This document shows, piece after piece, positions 26,458 through 35,394 of a stretch of 64,000 nt of DNA. Location of the stretch: positions 34,959 to 98,958 of the forward strand of contig DALS01000003.1 in assembly GCA_002499445.1 (NCBI GenBank). The letters run 5' to 3'. The translations under genes and the position numbers were made by a program. Each line of letters opens with the position of its first letter. The first letter of the stretch is position 1. This DNA is from Methanosarcina sp. UBA293 (GTDB lineage: Archaea > Halobacteriota > Methanosarcinia > Methanosarcinales > Methanosarcinaceae). The notes under the pieces are model-generated. The model was not told where the DNA came from. It made no database searches and saw only the letters and a list, made by a program, of their open reading frames with translations.

Positions 26458-27060
26458 ATGATGAATCCGCTTGAGATCTTTGCTGTTGAGTCCGCAATTG
26501 CATCGGAGCAGGAATTCTACAGGAAAATTATCGAGGATAATCTTGCAAGTCTCAAGCTTGCCCCGGCAATAGGGAGGATAAAGGTAATGCTGAGACCTGA
26601 AGATTCCCTCTTTCAGATGGCAATTCTCCTGAGGGATGTAGGTACCAGAGTTACAACAGCCGATATTGCCGATGTGGAAGCAAAGCCAGTTGCCGGTGAG
26701 ATAATAATTTCAATCAAAAAAGAACAGTATATTCCAGAATTACTGGGGAAACTCTGGGAGCGTTATGGAAAAGCGAACATCAGCCAACCAGACCGCTGGA
26801 CTGTAGCCATAAGTACGGATAAGGCAGAGGAAGAAGCGGCTTTTCTTAAAGATATGATGGTTGCAGATCCAAGGCACAGGCTTCATGAAAATCTTGTTGA
26901 TTTCGCAATCCGTGTAACTCCAGAGGGTTTCCGGGTTCGGTATCATCTATATAAAGGTAATCGATTTATTTTTGTAGCGTCCGAGGAAGTTTTAAAACGT
27001 GAATGGGTTGAAGAAGCAGAGGCAATGCTCGAAGAACTGATGAAAGGAGGGAGAACATAA
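26458..27060 (+). CDS. mmp17: Methanogenesis marker protein 17
   Basis: 200-residue soluble protein (DUF2102 type). It begins MNPLEIFAVESAIASEQEFYRKIIED and has IADVEAKPVAGEIIISIK near residue 63 and an aromatic C-terminal half (FRVRYHLYKGNRFIFVASEE). Family members have been found in the MCR activation complex together with McrC, Mmp7, Mmp3 and A2. GGAGGAGTGAGA precedes the start, three bases after the mmp15 stop. Two ATGs are adjacent (26458 and 26461). Confidence 0.9.
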   Translation: MMNPLEIFAVESAIASEQEFYRKIIEDNLASLKLAPAIGRIKVMLRPEDSLFQMAILLRDVGTRVTTADIADVEAKPVAGEIIISIKKEQYIPELLGKLWERYGKANISQPDRWTVAISTDKAEEEAAFLKDMMVADPRHRLHENLVDFAIRVTPEGFRVRYHLYKGNRFIFVASEEVLKREWVEEAEAMLEELMKGGRT

Positions 27061-27061
27061 G

Positions 27062-27997
27062 ATGGCGGCAGTACTTCGACCCTATCTGTATACAGGCGGT
27101 GTACACAAGCATGGGCTTTTAATCGAGCTGCTGGAAGACCTTGGAGGTTACATAATCCAGAAAGTAGTTACAGGGACTGAAGTTAACCTTATAATGCTTA
27201 TTCCTGAGAAAGATGTCCCGGTAGTGAAAAAGCAGTCTGACGAACTGCTTGGAATGATGGTAGAAGCTCCCTTGACCGGAGTTGAGATCGCAGTTATTTC
27301 ACCAACCCTTGCCTCTCATCACCTTCCGCATTCAGCCTGTGATGTGGCAGAGTACCTGCGCCACCCTGGAGCTAACACAAACATGATAGGCCTTGCAAGA
27401 GGAATGGGGCGCAGGGTATCCCTATCCACGGATTACGAAAGGAAACTTATCAACGAACATGATATTGCAGTTTTCACATTCGGATCTTTCAGTGATTGTA
27501 TTGTAAATAAGAAACCAAAACTCTTTGAAGGCATAGAAATCCCGATTGTGGTTACAGGCGGTCCTGACTTGAAGACAGAGGACGTTCCCGGAGCAGACCT
27601 TTACGTTGGGGATATCGGAAGGACTTCTCACAGGTTAAGGAAAATCGAGGAGGTTAGCGCCCTTGACAAACTCAATGAAGAAGTTGGAAAGATTGCTGAT
27701 AATATTCGTAAACAGCAGGCAAAAGACCCCCTTGCAGTACTTCCTGCAAGAGCGATGAAGGAGATTGAAAACCAGGTTCCTGAAATCCAAACAGTACTTT
27801 CTCCTGCCCCGCTTACCCTCCAGCTTAACGGGCTTAGAGTCAAGCTGCCTTATGATGAATTTCACGAAAGACTTGAAAAACTAGAATTCGATGAAGGGGT
27901 TACACTTTCCGAACTTGCAAACATTTTGAAATCAAAAATGAAAAATTATATATTGATAAAAATCAAATCTAAGTCTGAAGTTGGTTTTGCAATTTGA
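27062..27997 (+). CDS. mmp7: Methanogenesis marker protein 7
   Basis: 311 residues, part of the MCR activation machinery in methanogens. It begins LRPYLYTGGVHKHGLLIELLEDLGGYI, in part reminiscent of McrC/Mmp7 proteins, and has SPTLASHHLPHSACDVAEYLR near residue 80 and IPIVVTGGPDLKTEDVPGADLYVGDIGRTSHRLRKIEEV (in pieces) in the middle. The few histidines and cysteine in HLPHSACD are possible cofactor ligands. AAAGGAGGG lies ahead of the ATG one base after the mmp17 stop. It is the last gene of the operon. Confidence 0.9.
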   Translation: MAAVLRPYLYTGGVHKHGLLIELLEDLGGYIIQKVVTGTEVNLIMLIPEKDVPVVKKQSDELLGMMVEAPLTGVEIAVISPTLASHHLPHSACDVAEYLRHPGANTNMIGLARGMGRRVSLSTDYERKLINEHDIAVFTFGSFSDCIVNKKPKLFEGIEIPIVVTGGPDLKTEDVPGADLYVGDIGRTSHRLRKIEEVSALDKLNEEVGKIADNIRKQQAKDPLAVLPARAMKEIENQVPEIQTVLSPAPLTLQLNGLRVKLPYDEFHERLEKLEFDEGVTLSELANILKSKMKNYILIKIKSKSEVGFAI

Positions 27998-28141
27998 TCC
28001 GGATTCTGTTGCTTTAAGAGTTTATCAACTTTACATTTTACTGGGTTTGTGTCTTTTCACTTATCCTTTAAACTGTAATGCCTAATCAGGAAAACGGTGA
28101 CTGAACCCTTTTTCCACGTTAATCTATGCTGGTGGTTTCGT

Positions 28142-28618
28142 ATGGAACTTGAGGACATTGTGGAAATTTTGAAAGAGGACCCCGAGAGAGCTGTTCCTGA
28201 GCTCCTTGAGGATGTCCGGAAGCAATATGGCGAAATTCCTTATATCATGAACTTCATGAAAGATCTTCCTGAAATCTTCATTCCGAAAACACTTTATGAT
28301 AACTCCATAATGAGGGAATTCAAGAATCTCGATCCGGAAACAGTTGAACTCATTTCAGTAGGCGTGGCTTCTGCCCTTCGATGTGAGCATTGCCTGAAAA
28401 TGCACATCAGAATTGCAAAAAGAAGGGGAGTAAAGAAAGAAAAGATATTTTATGCCATTATGATAGGAGCATCCATTTCCAGTGCTGCTGTGCTCGCTGA
28501 AAGTACAAGAGCGCTTGCAGATGAATTTCCTGATGAGAGAAGTGAAAATGGGGAAGAAAAAAAATGCCCAGATTCCAATTGTGAGATCTGTGATATCTCC
28601 AGGGCTGCTCTTAAGTAA
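28142..28618 (+). CDS. Carboxymuconolactone decarboxylase (AhpD-like) family protein
   Basis: 158-residue cytoplasmic protein. The AhpD core motif E-x-C-x2-C-x3-H is present in SALRCEHCLKMHIRIAKRRG, which in relatives acts as a peroxidase/disulfide site. The C terminus carries additional cysteines (KCPDSNCEICDIS), an unusual three-Cys tail possibly binding metal. An ORF reaches 15 codons further upstream, but MELEDIVEIL fits the family start and GGTGG precedes it. Substrate unknown. Confidence 0.8.
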   Translation: MELEDIVEILKEDPERAVPELLEDVRKQYGEIPYIMNFMKDLPEIFIPKTLYDNSIMREFKNLDPETVELISVGVASALRCEHCLKMHIRIAKRRGVKKEKIFYAIMIGASISSAAVLAESTRALADEFPDERSENGEEKKCPDSNCEICDISRAALK

Positions 28619-28980
28619 ATAGACTGACTCAGTAAATGCATCAAGTAAATATATCAATTCGATTTTTGTGGCTTTGTAAACTCATTTCAATAGATCCGAC
28701 TTAATTTTGAAAAGATGATTCCCCAATCTGGTCCTGCTAATGTCACTATTTAATGTTAATTCCATCAACAATCATCCATCGATCAGATGGATCAATATAG
28801 ATGAATCAATATAGATGATGGCTTTGCACCGAGTTTTCTTGTGAATTAATGCGGAAGATCTGCGGAACAAGACTTATGGGATAGGTAGTATACGATTAAG
28901 TCGAGTTTTTAGGGTTAAATATTATTTATCATGGAGGCTAGCTTATATAAATTCAAACAGTATATGCGGAATGGAACAGT
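28619..28980. other. Spacer with promoter of the metalloprotease gene
   Basis: 362 bp, no ORF. Short repeated words GATCAGATGGATCAATATAGATGAATCAATATAGATGAT (in pieces, about 28780-28817) form two copies of ATCAATATAGATGA. A strong TATA box CTTATATAAATT at about 28941-28952 places transcription start close to 28975, only a few bases before the next ATG. Confidence 0.5.
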
Positions 28981-29670
28981 ATGTATGGAATTAGAATGTC
29001 CTTTGTGCTGCTAATGGTAGTACTCGTTTTACCCACTCTATCTACTGCATCTGAAGCGATTCCTGAGATAATCCTTGATTATCCGTGGGATCATTCTCCT
29101 ATCACTGTATATATAGATAACATCAGTGTCCCCGAGCACTATAGCCCTACCTACTACACGCAAATAGAAGAGGCTATGAAATACTGGGAGAAAGGAGGAA
29201 ATAGGAACCTTAAATTCACTCCTGTCTTTGAACTTGTGGATTCGAAAGACGCTGATATCAGGATTAAGTGGGTTGAAAATCTGGAGAACGTCGAAGGAGC
29301 TCCTTCAGGCGTTGCTGGTTATGCAAGGCCCAGGATATCGGATGATCGATACTTAAGGGTGGATATAGTCCTTGAGGTAGGGAACTATCAGGGAAAAGCT
29401 TGGCGCCAGTATGGGGATGCAACAATGCTTTCTATTGCAAAACATGAGTTTGGACACGCTCTTGGCCTGGGACACAGCAGCGACAGGCGGGATATCATGT
29501 ATCCAGAGCATGAGCAAAGAGATAACATAAATCCTCTTCTCCTGAGTAAATATGGTCCCTTACTGCGCGCGGCAGTTTTTGTAGCTCTAATATTTCTCCT
29601 TTACCTAGGGGTAAGCTGGCATCACAGCAGGAAAAAGAGGAAAAAACTTGAGGATGAGTATTTCAAGTAA
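28981..29670 (+). CDS. Membrane-anchored matrixin-type zinc metalloprotease
   Basis: 229 residues. A signal peptide (residues 1-25) exports the protein; a C-terminal hydrophobic helix (about 195-213) followed by a basic tail anchors it, so the catalytic domain faces outside. The zinc site HEFGHALGLGH (H155, E156, H159, H165) followed by the Met-turn IMYP (M173) is that of metzincins of the matrixin (M10) type. No propeptide cysteine switch is seen. The gene has a well-spaced TATA box and probably a very short 5' leader. Substrate unknown; cell-surface protein turnover is one possibility. Confidence 0.85.
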   Translation: MYGIRMSFVLLMVVLVLPTLSTASEAIPEIILDYPWDHSPITVYIDNISVPEHYSPTYYTQIEEAMKYWEKGGNRNLKFTPVFELVDSKDADIRIKWVENLENVEGAPSGVAGYARPRISDDRYLRVDIVLEVGNYQGKAWRQYGDATMLSIAKHEFGHALGLGHSSDRRDIMYPEHEQRDNINPLLLSKYGPLLRAAVFVALIFLLYLGVSWHHSRKKRKKLEDEYFK

Positions 29671-29754
29671 AACTTACCTCTAGTTTACCCTAATTAGTTT
29701 CTTATCCTAATTAGTCTCAAATTTTTCTTAAATTTATCTCAAATTAAACCCGGA

Positions 29755-30192
29755 TTAAATATGCATCTCTGGCTTTTCTTTATTTTCTGCAGCGAATCTT
29801 TTAAAGAATTCCTTAAAATGGTCTGGAAGATCATTCATTTCCAAGATACTATCAAGAGAGCTCCATATATATTCCACGTGTTCGTAGCTCAATTTTACAT
29901 CAGCCATGATATATCCCCCATCATATATTATGGCAATCACCTTTTTTTCCGGAAGCTCAAAGGTAGTATATCCTGCGATGTCTCCTGGTACAAGCGAAAT
30001 TTCGGTTTCTTCCCAGACCTCTCGTACAACAGCCTCTTCAAGTGGCTCCATATGGATCAGCTTTCCGCCTGGCAGGTCCCATTTCTCGGGATTACTGCTG
30101 GAGTTTTCCGCCCGCTTGAGAAGCAGGAATTCGCCTTTCTCGTTCCGGAGAATAGCATATACAGAGATAATATAAGGCTTCTCCAAATTCAT
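29755..30192 (-). CDS. Nudix hydrolase
   Basis: 145-residue hydrolase of nucleoside-diphosphate-linked compounds. The Nudix box is GKLIHMEPLEEAVVREVWEE plus TEI, with REVWEE as catalytic core; the second-last Gly of the consensus is Glu. The fold begins ISVYAILRNEKGEFLLLKRA and has the NPEKWDLPGGK segment. Substrate cannot be told from sequence; MutT-like nucleotide sanitation or ADP-ribose hydrolysis are both possible. A plus-strand ORF over the same region is a shadow. Confidence 0.85.
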   Translation of the reverse strand: MNLEKPYIISVYAILRNEKGEFLLLKRAENSSSNPEKWDLPGGKLIHMEPLEEAVVREVWEETEISLVPGDIAGYTTFELPEKKVIAIIYDGGYIMADVKLSYEHVEYIWSSLDSILEMNDLPDHFKEFFKRFAAENKEKPEMHI

Positions 30193-30727
30193 AAGATAAT
30201 AATCTGAGCTTTCTATGTTTTAAAGGTTAGTTCTTTAATTTAAATCTTCAGGATGTATTTTTAAATCTTCTCAACGCAATTTTTTAGAAATAGTCGGTAC
30301 TGTCGCATTAACCTTTTGAGATATTTTAGAAAACTGGAGTTATTCAGTGTTAACTCAAATAGGAACATATATATTTCTTATTATAGGTGTTTTTTTTTGA
30401 AAAAGTGGGAATAAAAAACTACTCTTTCAATTTTAATTCCTGGAACCAATGAAAAGGCTAAGACTTTTTTTCACCTATTTTTTGAATGTCAAAGTCATAA
30501 TTCGGCTCCAGAATTCATTGCTCAGAGTAGACTAAAGTCACTAAATTTGAAGGTTACTTACAATCCTAAATAATTCAAAAATGAGGGTTGAAGGTCTCGA
30601 ATATTGAGGGAGCTGTGAAGAAATGTTTACTACATATTTAGAATTCAATGGGCAAATGCGAATATAACTGGATATTGGAACAAAACCAAACCAGGGTAAA
30701 AATCCTTTGGATAAAGGGGCAAATAAC
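30193..30727. other. Non-coding spacer
   Basis: 535 AT-rich bases upstream of the large surface-protein gene; no ORF, no RNA and no clear repeat. AGGGGC just before 30728 is the ribosome-binding site of the next gene. Confidence 0.4.
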
Positions 30728-33154
30728 ATGAAGATTGAGAAAAATAAAGCAATTTGTTTTGGGATATTTTTTGTTTTATTACTGATGACCATAGGGAGCG
30801 CAACTGCAGGTTCGGAAAGTAACTCAGTTATCTACGAAGACCGGATAGTCTGGCAGGATGATAATAATGGAAATTGGGATATTGAAATGTACAATATTTC
30901 CACTTCCACTAAGATTCAGATTACAAACAATGGAGAAGATCAGCAAAATCCTGACATCTACGGGAACAGGATTGTTTGGCAGGATTCCCGTAATGGAGGA
31001 GGCGGGAGTTACTGGTGGAGTCTTTCTGGGAACTGGGATATTTACATGTATGATATTTCCACTCAGAAAGAAACTCAAATGACCAAGAATGAATCAATAC
31101 AAATCAATCCTGTTATTTATGGTGATAAAATCGTTTGGCAGGATTTCCGTAACGGAAACTGGGATATCTACATGTACGATCTCTCCACTTCTACAGAGAC
31201 CCAAATAACCCATAATTCCTCAGATCAGACTTCACCTGATATTTACGAAGACAAAATAATCTGGGTTGAAGAAGCAAAGATCCACATGTATAACCTCACC
31301 ACTTCCGAGGAAACCCGAGTCTCACATGGTCCTGGCTGGACACTCGATTTCGACAGCGATCCTTCCATTTATAAAGATAAGATTGTCTGTTCAGCTGAGA
31401 CAACTTCTACTAATTATATAATCAAAGTATATGACCTCACCAATTCTACCGAAAACCTGATTAGTGACTATATTGACTATTCATCTTCGCCGGATATATA
31501 TGAAGATAAGATAGTGTGGATAGATAACCGTAATATGATTGACATTGGTCAATGGAACTATGATATTTTCATGTACAATCTCTCCACTTCCAAGGAAACT
31601 CAGATTACTACAAATAAATCAAATCAGATGGATCCTGCTATCTACGGAAACACAATAGTCTGGGCAGATGAACGGAATGCTGTAACTTCTAACGACATGT
31701 CAGATATCTACATGTACAATCTCTCAACTTCAAAAGAGACCCGGCTTACCACCGTTGCAGAAGAACAGATGGCACAGGGCACTGAAATCCGGATCACTAC
31801 CAGTGGGTCAGCATACAATCCTGTTATCTATGGAGATAAAATAGTATGGGAAGATTGTCGCAGTGGAATCTACATGTATAATATCTCAACTTCTACAGAA
31901 GCCCAAGTAACTAATAATAAATCAAGTCAGGTGAATCCGAATACTTATGATGATAGAGTGGTATGGGCAGATGACCGTAATGGGAACAGAGATATCTATA
32001 TGTATGAGCCTTCCACATCCAGAGAGATCCAGATCACTACCAATAAATCAGACCAGTGGGACCCCGCTATCTACGGAGATAGGATAGTATGGTTAGATCA
32101 GCGCAACGGGTATCCAAATAATGATATTTACATGTATGATCTCTCAACGCAGAAGGAAACTCAAATTACCACCAATGGATCAAATCAGCAGTCACCTGAA
32201 ATCTACGGGAGCAGGATAATATGGGAGGATTGGCGCAACGGTGACGATTATAACAGAAACTCCGATATTTATATGTACGATCTTTCCACTTCCAGAGAAA
32301 TCCAGATCACTACCGACAGATCATACCAGGGAGAACCTGATATTTACAAAGACACTATAGTATGGACTGATGAGCGCAATGGAACAGAAGAAATCCATGC
32401 ATATAATCTTTCCACTTTCAAGGAAACTCTAATACCCACAAAAGGACATAAAGAAGACAGTTCTGCTATCTACGGGGATAGAATTGTCTGGCATGAGAAT
32501 CGAAAGCTCAATTACGATGGATGGGGATGGGAAGTCTTCATGTATAATCTCTCTACTGGCACTGAAACTCAAATCAGTAGCAGCGGATCAGCAGGGCTTC
32601 CTGAGATTTACGGGGACAGAATAGTCTGGCATGATTCCCGCAACGGAAACCCCGATATCTACATGTTTACTCTTGCCTCGGCTGAGGTCCCGCCTCTGGA
32701 TGGTAATAATACTGGAACTGATACAGGAGCCGATAACGAAACCCAGATTCCTGACAACGACTCTGGAAATGGAGATGACACCGGAACAGACAATGGTACT
32801 CAGGTTCCAGATAATGAATCAAATTCAGGAACAGACAATAAAGCAGACAATGAAACCCAGGTTCCAGACAATTGTCCTTCTAAGTTAACGCCTCTGGACA
32901 GGGAACAGGCTCTCAAGGAATATGTGGAATGTACGTACAAATGCCATGTAAAGACAAAAACCGGTCTAGCTACTCTTCTGGATTCCTCAATGTGCCACTA
33001 TGAAAACTGCGACAATGCAAAAGCCGTCTCCATGCTTAAGTCCTTCATTCATCTCGCTGGAAAAATGAAGGTATGCAAGCAGATTTCCGCGGGGGAAGCG
33101 GATTACATGATCAGAGAAGCAAACAAAATTATCGACCAAATTGAGATGCATTAA
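30728..33154 (+). CDS. Secreted protein with 14 propeller-type repeats
   Basis: 808 residues. A signal peptide (residues 1-28) is followed by 14 repeats of 40-55 residues with the pattern P-x-IYGDKIVW-x-D-x-RNG...DIYMYDLST...ETQIT; each is likely one four-stranded blade of a TolB/WD40-like beta-propeller, and 14 fits two seven-bladed propellers. A linker rich in Asp, Asn, Gly and Thr (about residues 660-715) with TDNETQVPDN repeats leads to a C-terminal helical domain of about 95 residues with six cysteines. No membrane anchor is seen at the C terminus. Many such proteins occur at Methanosarcina surfaces; function is unknown. ATG 30728 chosen because of AGGGGC and the signal peptide; an in-frame TTG is 21 bp upstream. 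Confidence 0.85.
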   Translation: MKIEKNKAICFGIFFVLLLMTIGSATAGSESNSVIYEDRIVWQDDNNGNWDIEMYNISTSTKIQITNNGEDQQNPDIYGNRIVWQDSRNGGGGSYWWSLSGNWDIYMYDISTQKETQMTKNESIQINPVIYGDKIVWQDFRNGNWDIYMYDLSTSTETQITHNSSDQTSPDIYEDKIIWVEEAKIHMYNLTTSEETRVSHGPGWTLDFDSDPSIYKDKIVCSAETTSTNYIIKVYDLTNSTENLISDYIDYSSSPDIYEDKIVWIDNRNMIDIGQWNYDIFMYNLSTSKETQITTNKSNQMDPAIYGNTIVWADERNAVTSNDMSDIYMYNLSTSKETRLTTVAEEQMAQGTEIRITTSGSAYNPVIYGDKIVWEDCRSGIYMYNISTSTEAQVTNNKSSQVNPNTYDDRVVWADDRNGNRDIYMYEPSTSREIQITTNKSDQWDPAIYGDRIVWLDQRNGYPNNDIYMYDLSTQKETQITTNGSNQQSPEIYGSRIIWEDWRNGDDYNRNSDIYMYDLSTSREIQITTDRSYQGEPDIYKDTIVWTDERNGTEEIHAYNLSTFKETLIPTKGHKEDSSAIYGDRIVWHENRKLNYDGWGWEVFMYNLSTGTETQISSSGSAGLPEIYGDRIVWHDSRNGNPDIYMFTLASAEVPPLDGNNTGTDTGADNETQIPDNDSGNGDDTGTDNGTQVPDNESNSGTDNKADNETQVPDNCPSKLTPLDREQALKEYVECTYKCHVKTKTGLATLLDSSMCHYENCDNAKAVSMLKSFIHLAGKMKVCKQISAGEADYMIREANKIIDQIEMH

Positions 33155-33184
33155 GGGCAAGGATTGAATTTTATTTATCAGGAA

Positions 33185-33217
33185 ATGTAACAGAAAATCA
33201 ACGATATTCTGTTACAT
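33185..33217 (+). terminator. Terminator of the propeller protein gene
   Basis: Perfect 11-bp stem ATGTAACAGAA (33185-33195) / TTCTGTTACAT (33207-33217), 11-nt loop, then TTATTTTAATTTT, 31 bp after the stop. Confidence 0.65.
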
Positions 33218-33249
33218 CCATTATTTTAATTTTGACAATCCCAATAAAT

Positions 33250-33344
33250 AAGCCGCCTGCTTGCAAATTTGGCAAGGCACGTTTAATACGCCATGCCATA
33301 ACGGCCGCCATGTTTTTTCGCAAAACTTATGCCCACCTCGGCTT
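33250..33344. ncRNA. Candidate structured RNA, strand undecided
   Basis: A 95-bp island of higher GC content between two AT-rich flanks. AAGCCG (33250-33255) and CGGCTT (33339-33344) can close it; inside are CTTGC/GCAAG around 33259-33275 and self-complementary GCCATGCCATAACGGCCGCC parts, then a TTTTTT run. It lies between convergent genes and could be a small RNA or simply a second 3'-end structure for the minus-strand radical SAM gene. Evidence is base-pairing by eye only. Confidence 0.25.
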
Positions 33345-33350
33345 TAAATT

Positions 33351-34343
33351 TCACATCCACTCGTAATGCATCAGAACTTCAGGGTTAAAGCTTTGCATTA
33401 AACTGTTTTCCGCGTATCCAAAAAAGAGACATCCCTGGCAATTTTTGACAATTTCCTTCCTATGTTCTTCCGAGTTTTCCCAGACGCTCTGAAAGCCGTC
33501 CCAGATAACATTTCCAAGAGGTTCATTTTGCACACGACAGGTCTCCAGAGTGCCATCATGCGTCACATTTATAATAACCCAGCTGGCTCTGCATTTGTAG
33601 TTCATTTTCCCGTCTCTGACCATTCCAAGATAAGTTTTGGAATTAATTATTGGGTAGCCCTGATTCTTAAGCTCGATTATGCGGTCAACTGTATTCCGGA
33701 ATTTTTTCATATCACGGATTCCGATTTCTTTCCAGGTTTCCTCACTGATTCCTGGGAACTCGTGGACAGGTTCGAAGGAAACTTTTACTCCAAGTTTTTT
33801 TGCAAGCAAAATGAGGGTCTCGATATCGTCCAGGTTTTTTCCAGTGAGTACACAGTTCATCAGGATGGGATTCTTCTGCTGCTGGAGTTTTCTAATCTCG
33901 ATAGCTTTTTTTAAGCCTTTAAGCAGGGTTTCGAAATCCATTCTCCTAATTTCTTTATAATTTTCTACCCCGTCCACAGAAACCGAAAGGTAATCCACAT
34001 CCACAAGCTCTTCCGCTCTCTCGTAAAGCAGTTTCCCGTTAGTGACCATGGAAGTAATCATCCCGATTCCTTTAGCGTGTGCCATTATCTGGGGCAGATC
34101 CTTTCTTAGGAGAGGTTCTACAGTCCAGGCATTGTAGACCCCGATTCCAAATTCTCTTGCATCGTCTAACAGCTTGAAAATCTCCTCTCTTGTCGGTTCT
34201 TCCTCGGTTTTCTTCCAGTACTCACAGAACTTGCAGCTCATATTGCAACGGGCGTTTACACCATGGGAAAGGACAAATGGACGCTTTCTTACTCGGATCT
34301 GCCAGAGGGCTCTCGTAGCGAGGATAGGGTTAAATCGGGACAT
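33351..34343 (-). CDS. Radical SAM protein
   Basis: 330 residues. The radical SAM [4Fe-4S] motif CxxxCxxC is in ARCNMSCKFCEYW near residue 33; GIGVYNAWTVEPLLRKDL replaces the usual GGEP block (WTVEP), and SVSVDGVE is the conserved strand-beta4 region. C-terminal cysteines (YKCRASW, ETCRVQNEPLGNVIW, NCQGCLFFGY) suggest a second, twitch/SPASM-like cluster. The product is unknown; relatives include archaeal lipid and peptide modifying enzymes. It stands alone, convergent to the surface protein. Confidence 0.8.
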   Translation of the reverse strand: MSRFNPILATRALWQIRVRKRPFVLSHGVNARCNMSCKFCEYWKKTEEEPTREEIFKLLDDAREFGIGVYNAWTVEPLLRKDLPQIMAHAKGIGMITSMVTNGKLLYERAEELVDVDYLSVSVDGVENYKEIRRMDFETLLKGLKKAIEIRKLQQQKNPILMNCVLTGKNLDDIETLILLAKKLGVKVSFEPVHEFPGISEETWKEIGIRDMKKFRNTVDRIIELKNQGYPIINSKTYLGMVRDGKMNYKCRASWVIINVTHDGTLETCRVQNEPLGNVIWDGFQSVWENSEEHRKEIVKNCQGCLFFGYAENSLMQSFNPEVLMHYEWM

Positions 34344-34627
34344 AGAAATCTCTTATTTATTTTTTTGCAGAAGATTGCCTATTATTCATTATCTTTTCTA
34401 TTATAACCTTTTTTTGGAGAGCTAGTTTGTAACATATTTTTTTTCGATTCCATCTAGCTTAATGACTTATGAGCCGAAGCTCGCGGATAATTTGTAAACC
34501 ATTTAATACCTAGAGAGTGATCAGATATGATATCAAAGTAAGCTAAGTCAAAGTTATCTGCCAAGAATCGTGTGAAAAATTCCTTGTAAATAAATAAAAA
34601 TTGAGTTAACTACTAATTTACTCATAA

Positions 34628-34954
34628 CTAATTTTGGGTGGGCTTAACAGTTACCGAATTTTGAATATTTCTGGGATTCCTGTGTGTTATTGCTCTAACT
34701 AAAAAACATATTCCTATAACCGGCATCACAAAGCACCAATAAAATGCCTGAAAAGCGACAACAGCATCAAAAGTCGGCCCTCCTTTTGAAAGTGAATGTG
34801 AAAGTCCACTGAGCGTGAATAAAAGGAGTAACATCGAAAGCATACTTGCTACATATGAAACTGCAAGATATGCATTCATCGAGTCAGGATGTCTATCCAT
34901 AGATAAGAAGACCAGTGCCGAGAACGGGGATAGTAACGCCATAAATAGCATCAC
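34628..34954 (-). CDS. Small membrane protein, start uncertain
   Basis: 108 residues, not recognised. Three hydrophobic segments (about 4-18, 28-48, 68-88), then a polar tail. The reading frame stays open and hydrophobic upstream of 34954 (GRELLSDHIGIAEILV) but no ATG, GTG or TTG is found before a stop near 35019, so the 5' end may be damaged or use an odd start. Two copies of AAAAATGATC sit at that point (about 35012-35032). It may be a real gene or a remnant. Confidence 0.4.
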   Translation of the reverse strand: MMLFMALLSPFSALVFLSMDRHPDSMNAYLAVSYVASMLSMLLLLFTLSGLSHSLSKGGPTFDAVVAFQAFYWCFVMPVIGICFLVRAITHRNPRNIQNSVTVKPTQN

Positions 34955-35338
34955 GAGTATTTCTGCGATGCCGATGTGGTCACTAAGAAGTTCTCTACCA
35001 CTAAAAATGATCTAAAAATGATCCAAAAATTTACTATAACCAGTACAAATTTAATTATAGAAAATATCTTAAAAAATTTTCAATTATTCAGACTAAAAAC
35101 GAGTTTTGGTATAGTCTCTCCAATAACCCTATTATTGCTTTTAGTCTCATTATATTCTGTTTTTATAAATCAAATAAAATGGATATAAGTCAAATAAAAG
35201 GGATATTATACTGTAGTACAGAGAATTAAGTAGAAAAAACAAATACTTTCGAAAGATAAAGAATTTTAAGAAAAAATAAAGAATTCTACAGTAAAACCAG
35301 CTAATTCTACGTTATTAAACTACTGTTAAAGTTTTTAT
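34955..35338. other. Non-coding spacer
   Basis: About 380 AT-rich bases. A 70-codon plus-strand ORF here (34976-35188) has low-complexity composition and no ribosome-binding site and is not called. Nothing else seen. Confidence 0.35.
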
Positions 35339-35368
35339 TGAAAAAAAGAATGCTCGCCAAAAGGCGAG
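35339..35368 (-). terminator. Terminator of the L1-P0-L12 ribosomal operon
   Basis: CTCGCC (35353-35358) / GGCGAG (35363-35368) with a 4-nt loop; on the minus strand the stem is followed by CATTC and seven T. It lies 26 bp beyond the rpl12 stop. Confidence 0.75.
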
Positions 35369-35394
35369 TTGTAGATATTAAAGTTCTTCTGTGT

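Noticed and set aside
29761..30207. 148-codon plus-strand ORF
   Set aside because: Shadow of the Nudix hydrolase gene, which has the catalytic box on the other strand.
34976..35188. 70-codon plus-strand ORF
   Set aside because: Low-complexity AT-rich translation, no ribosome-binding site.
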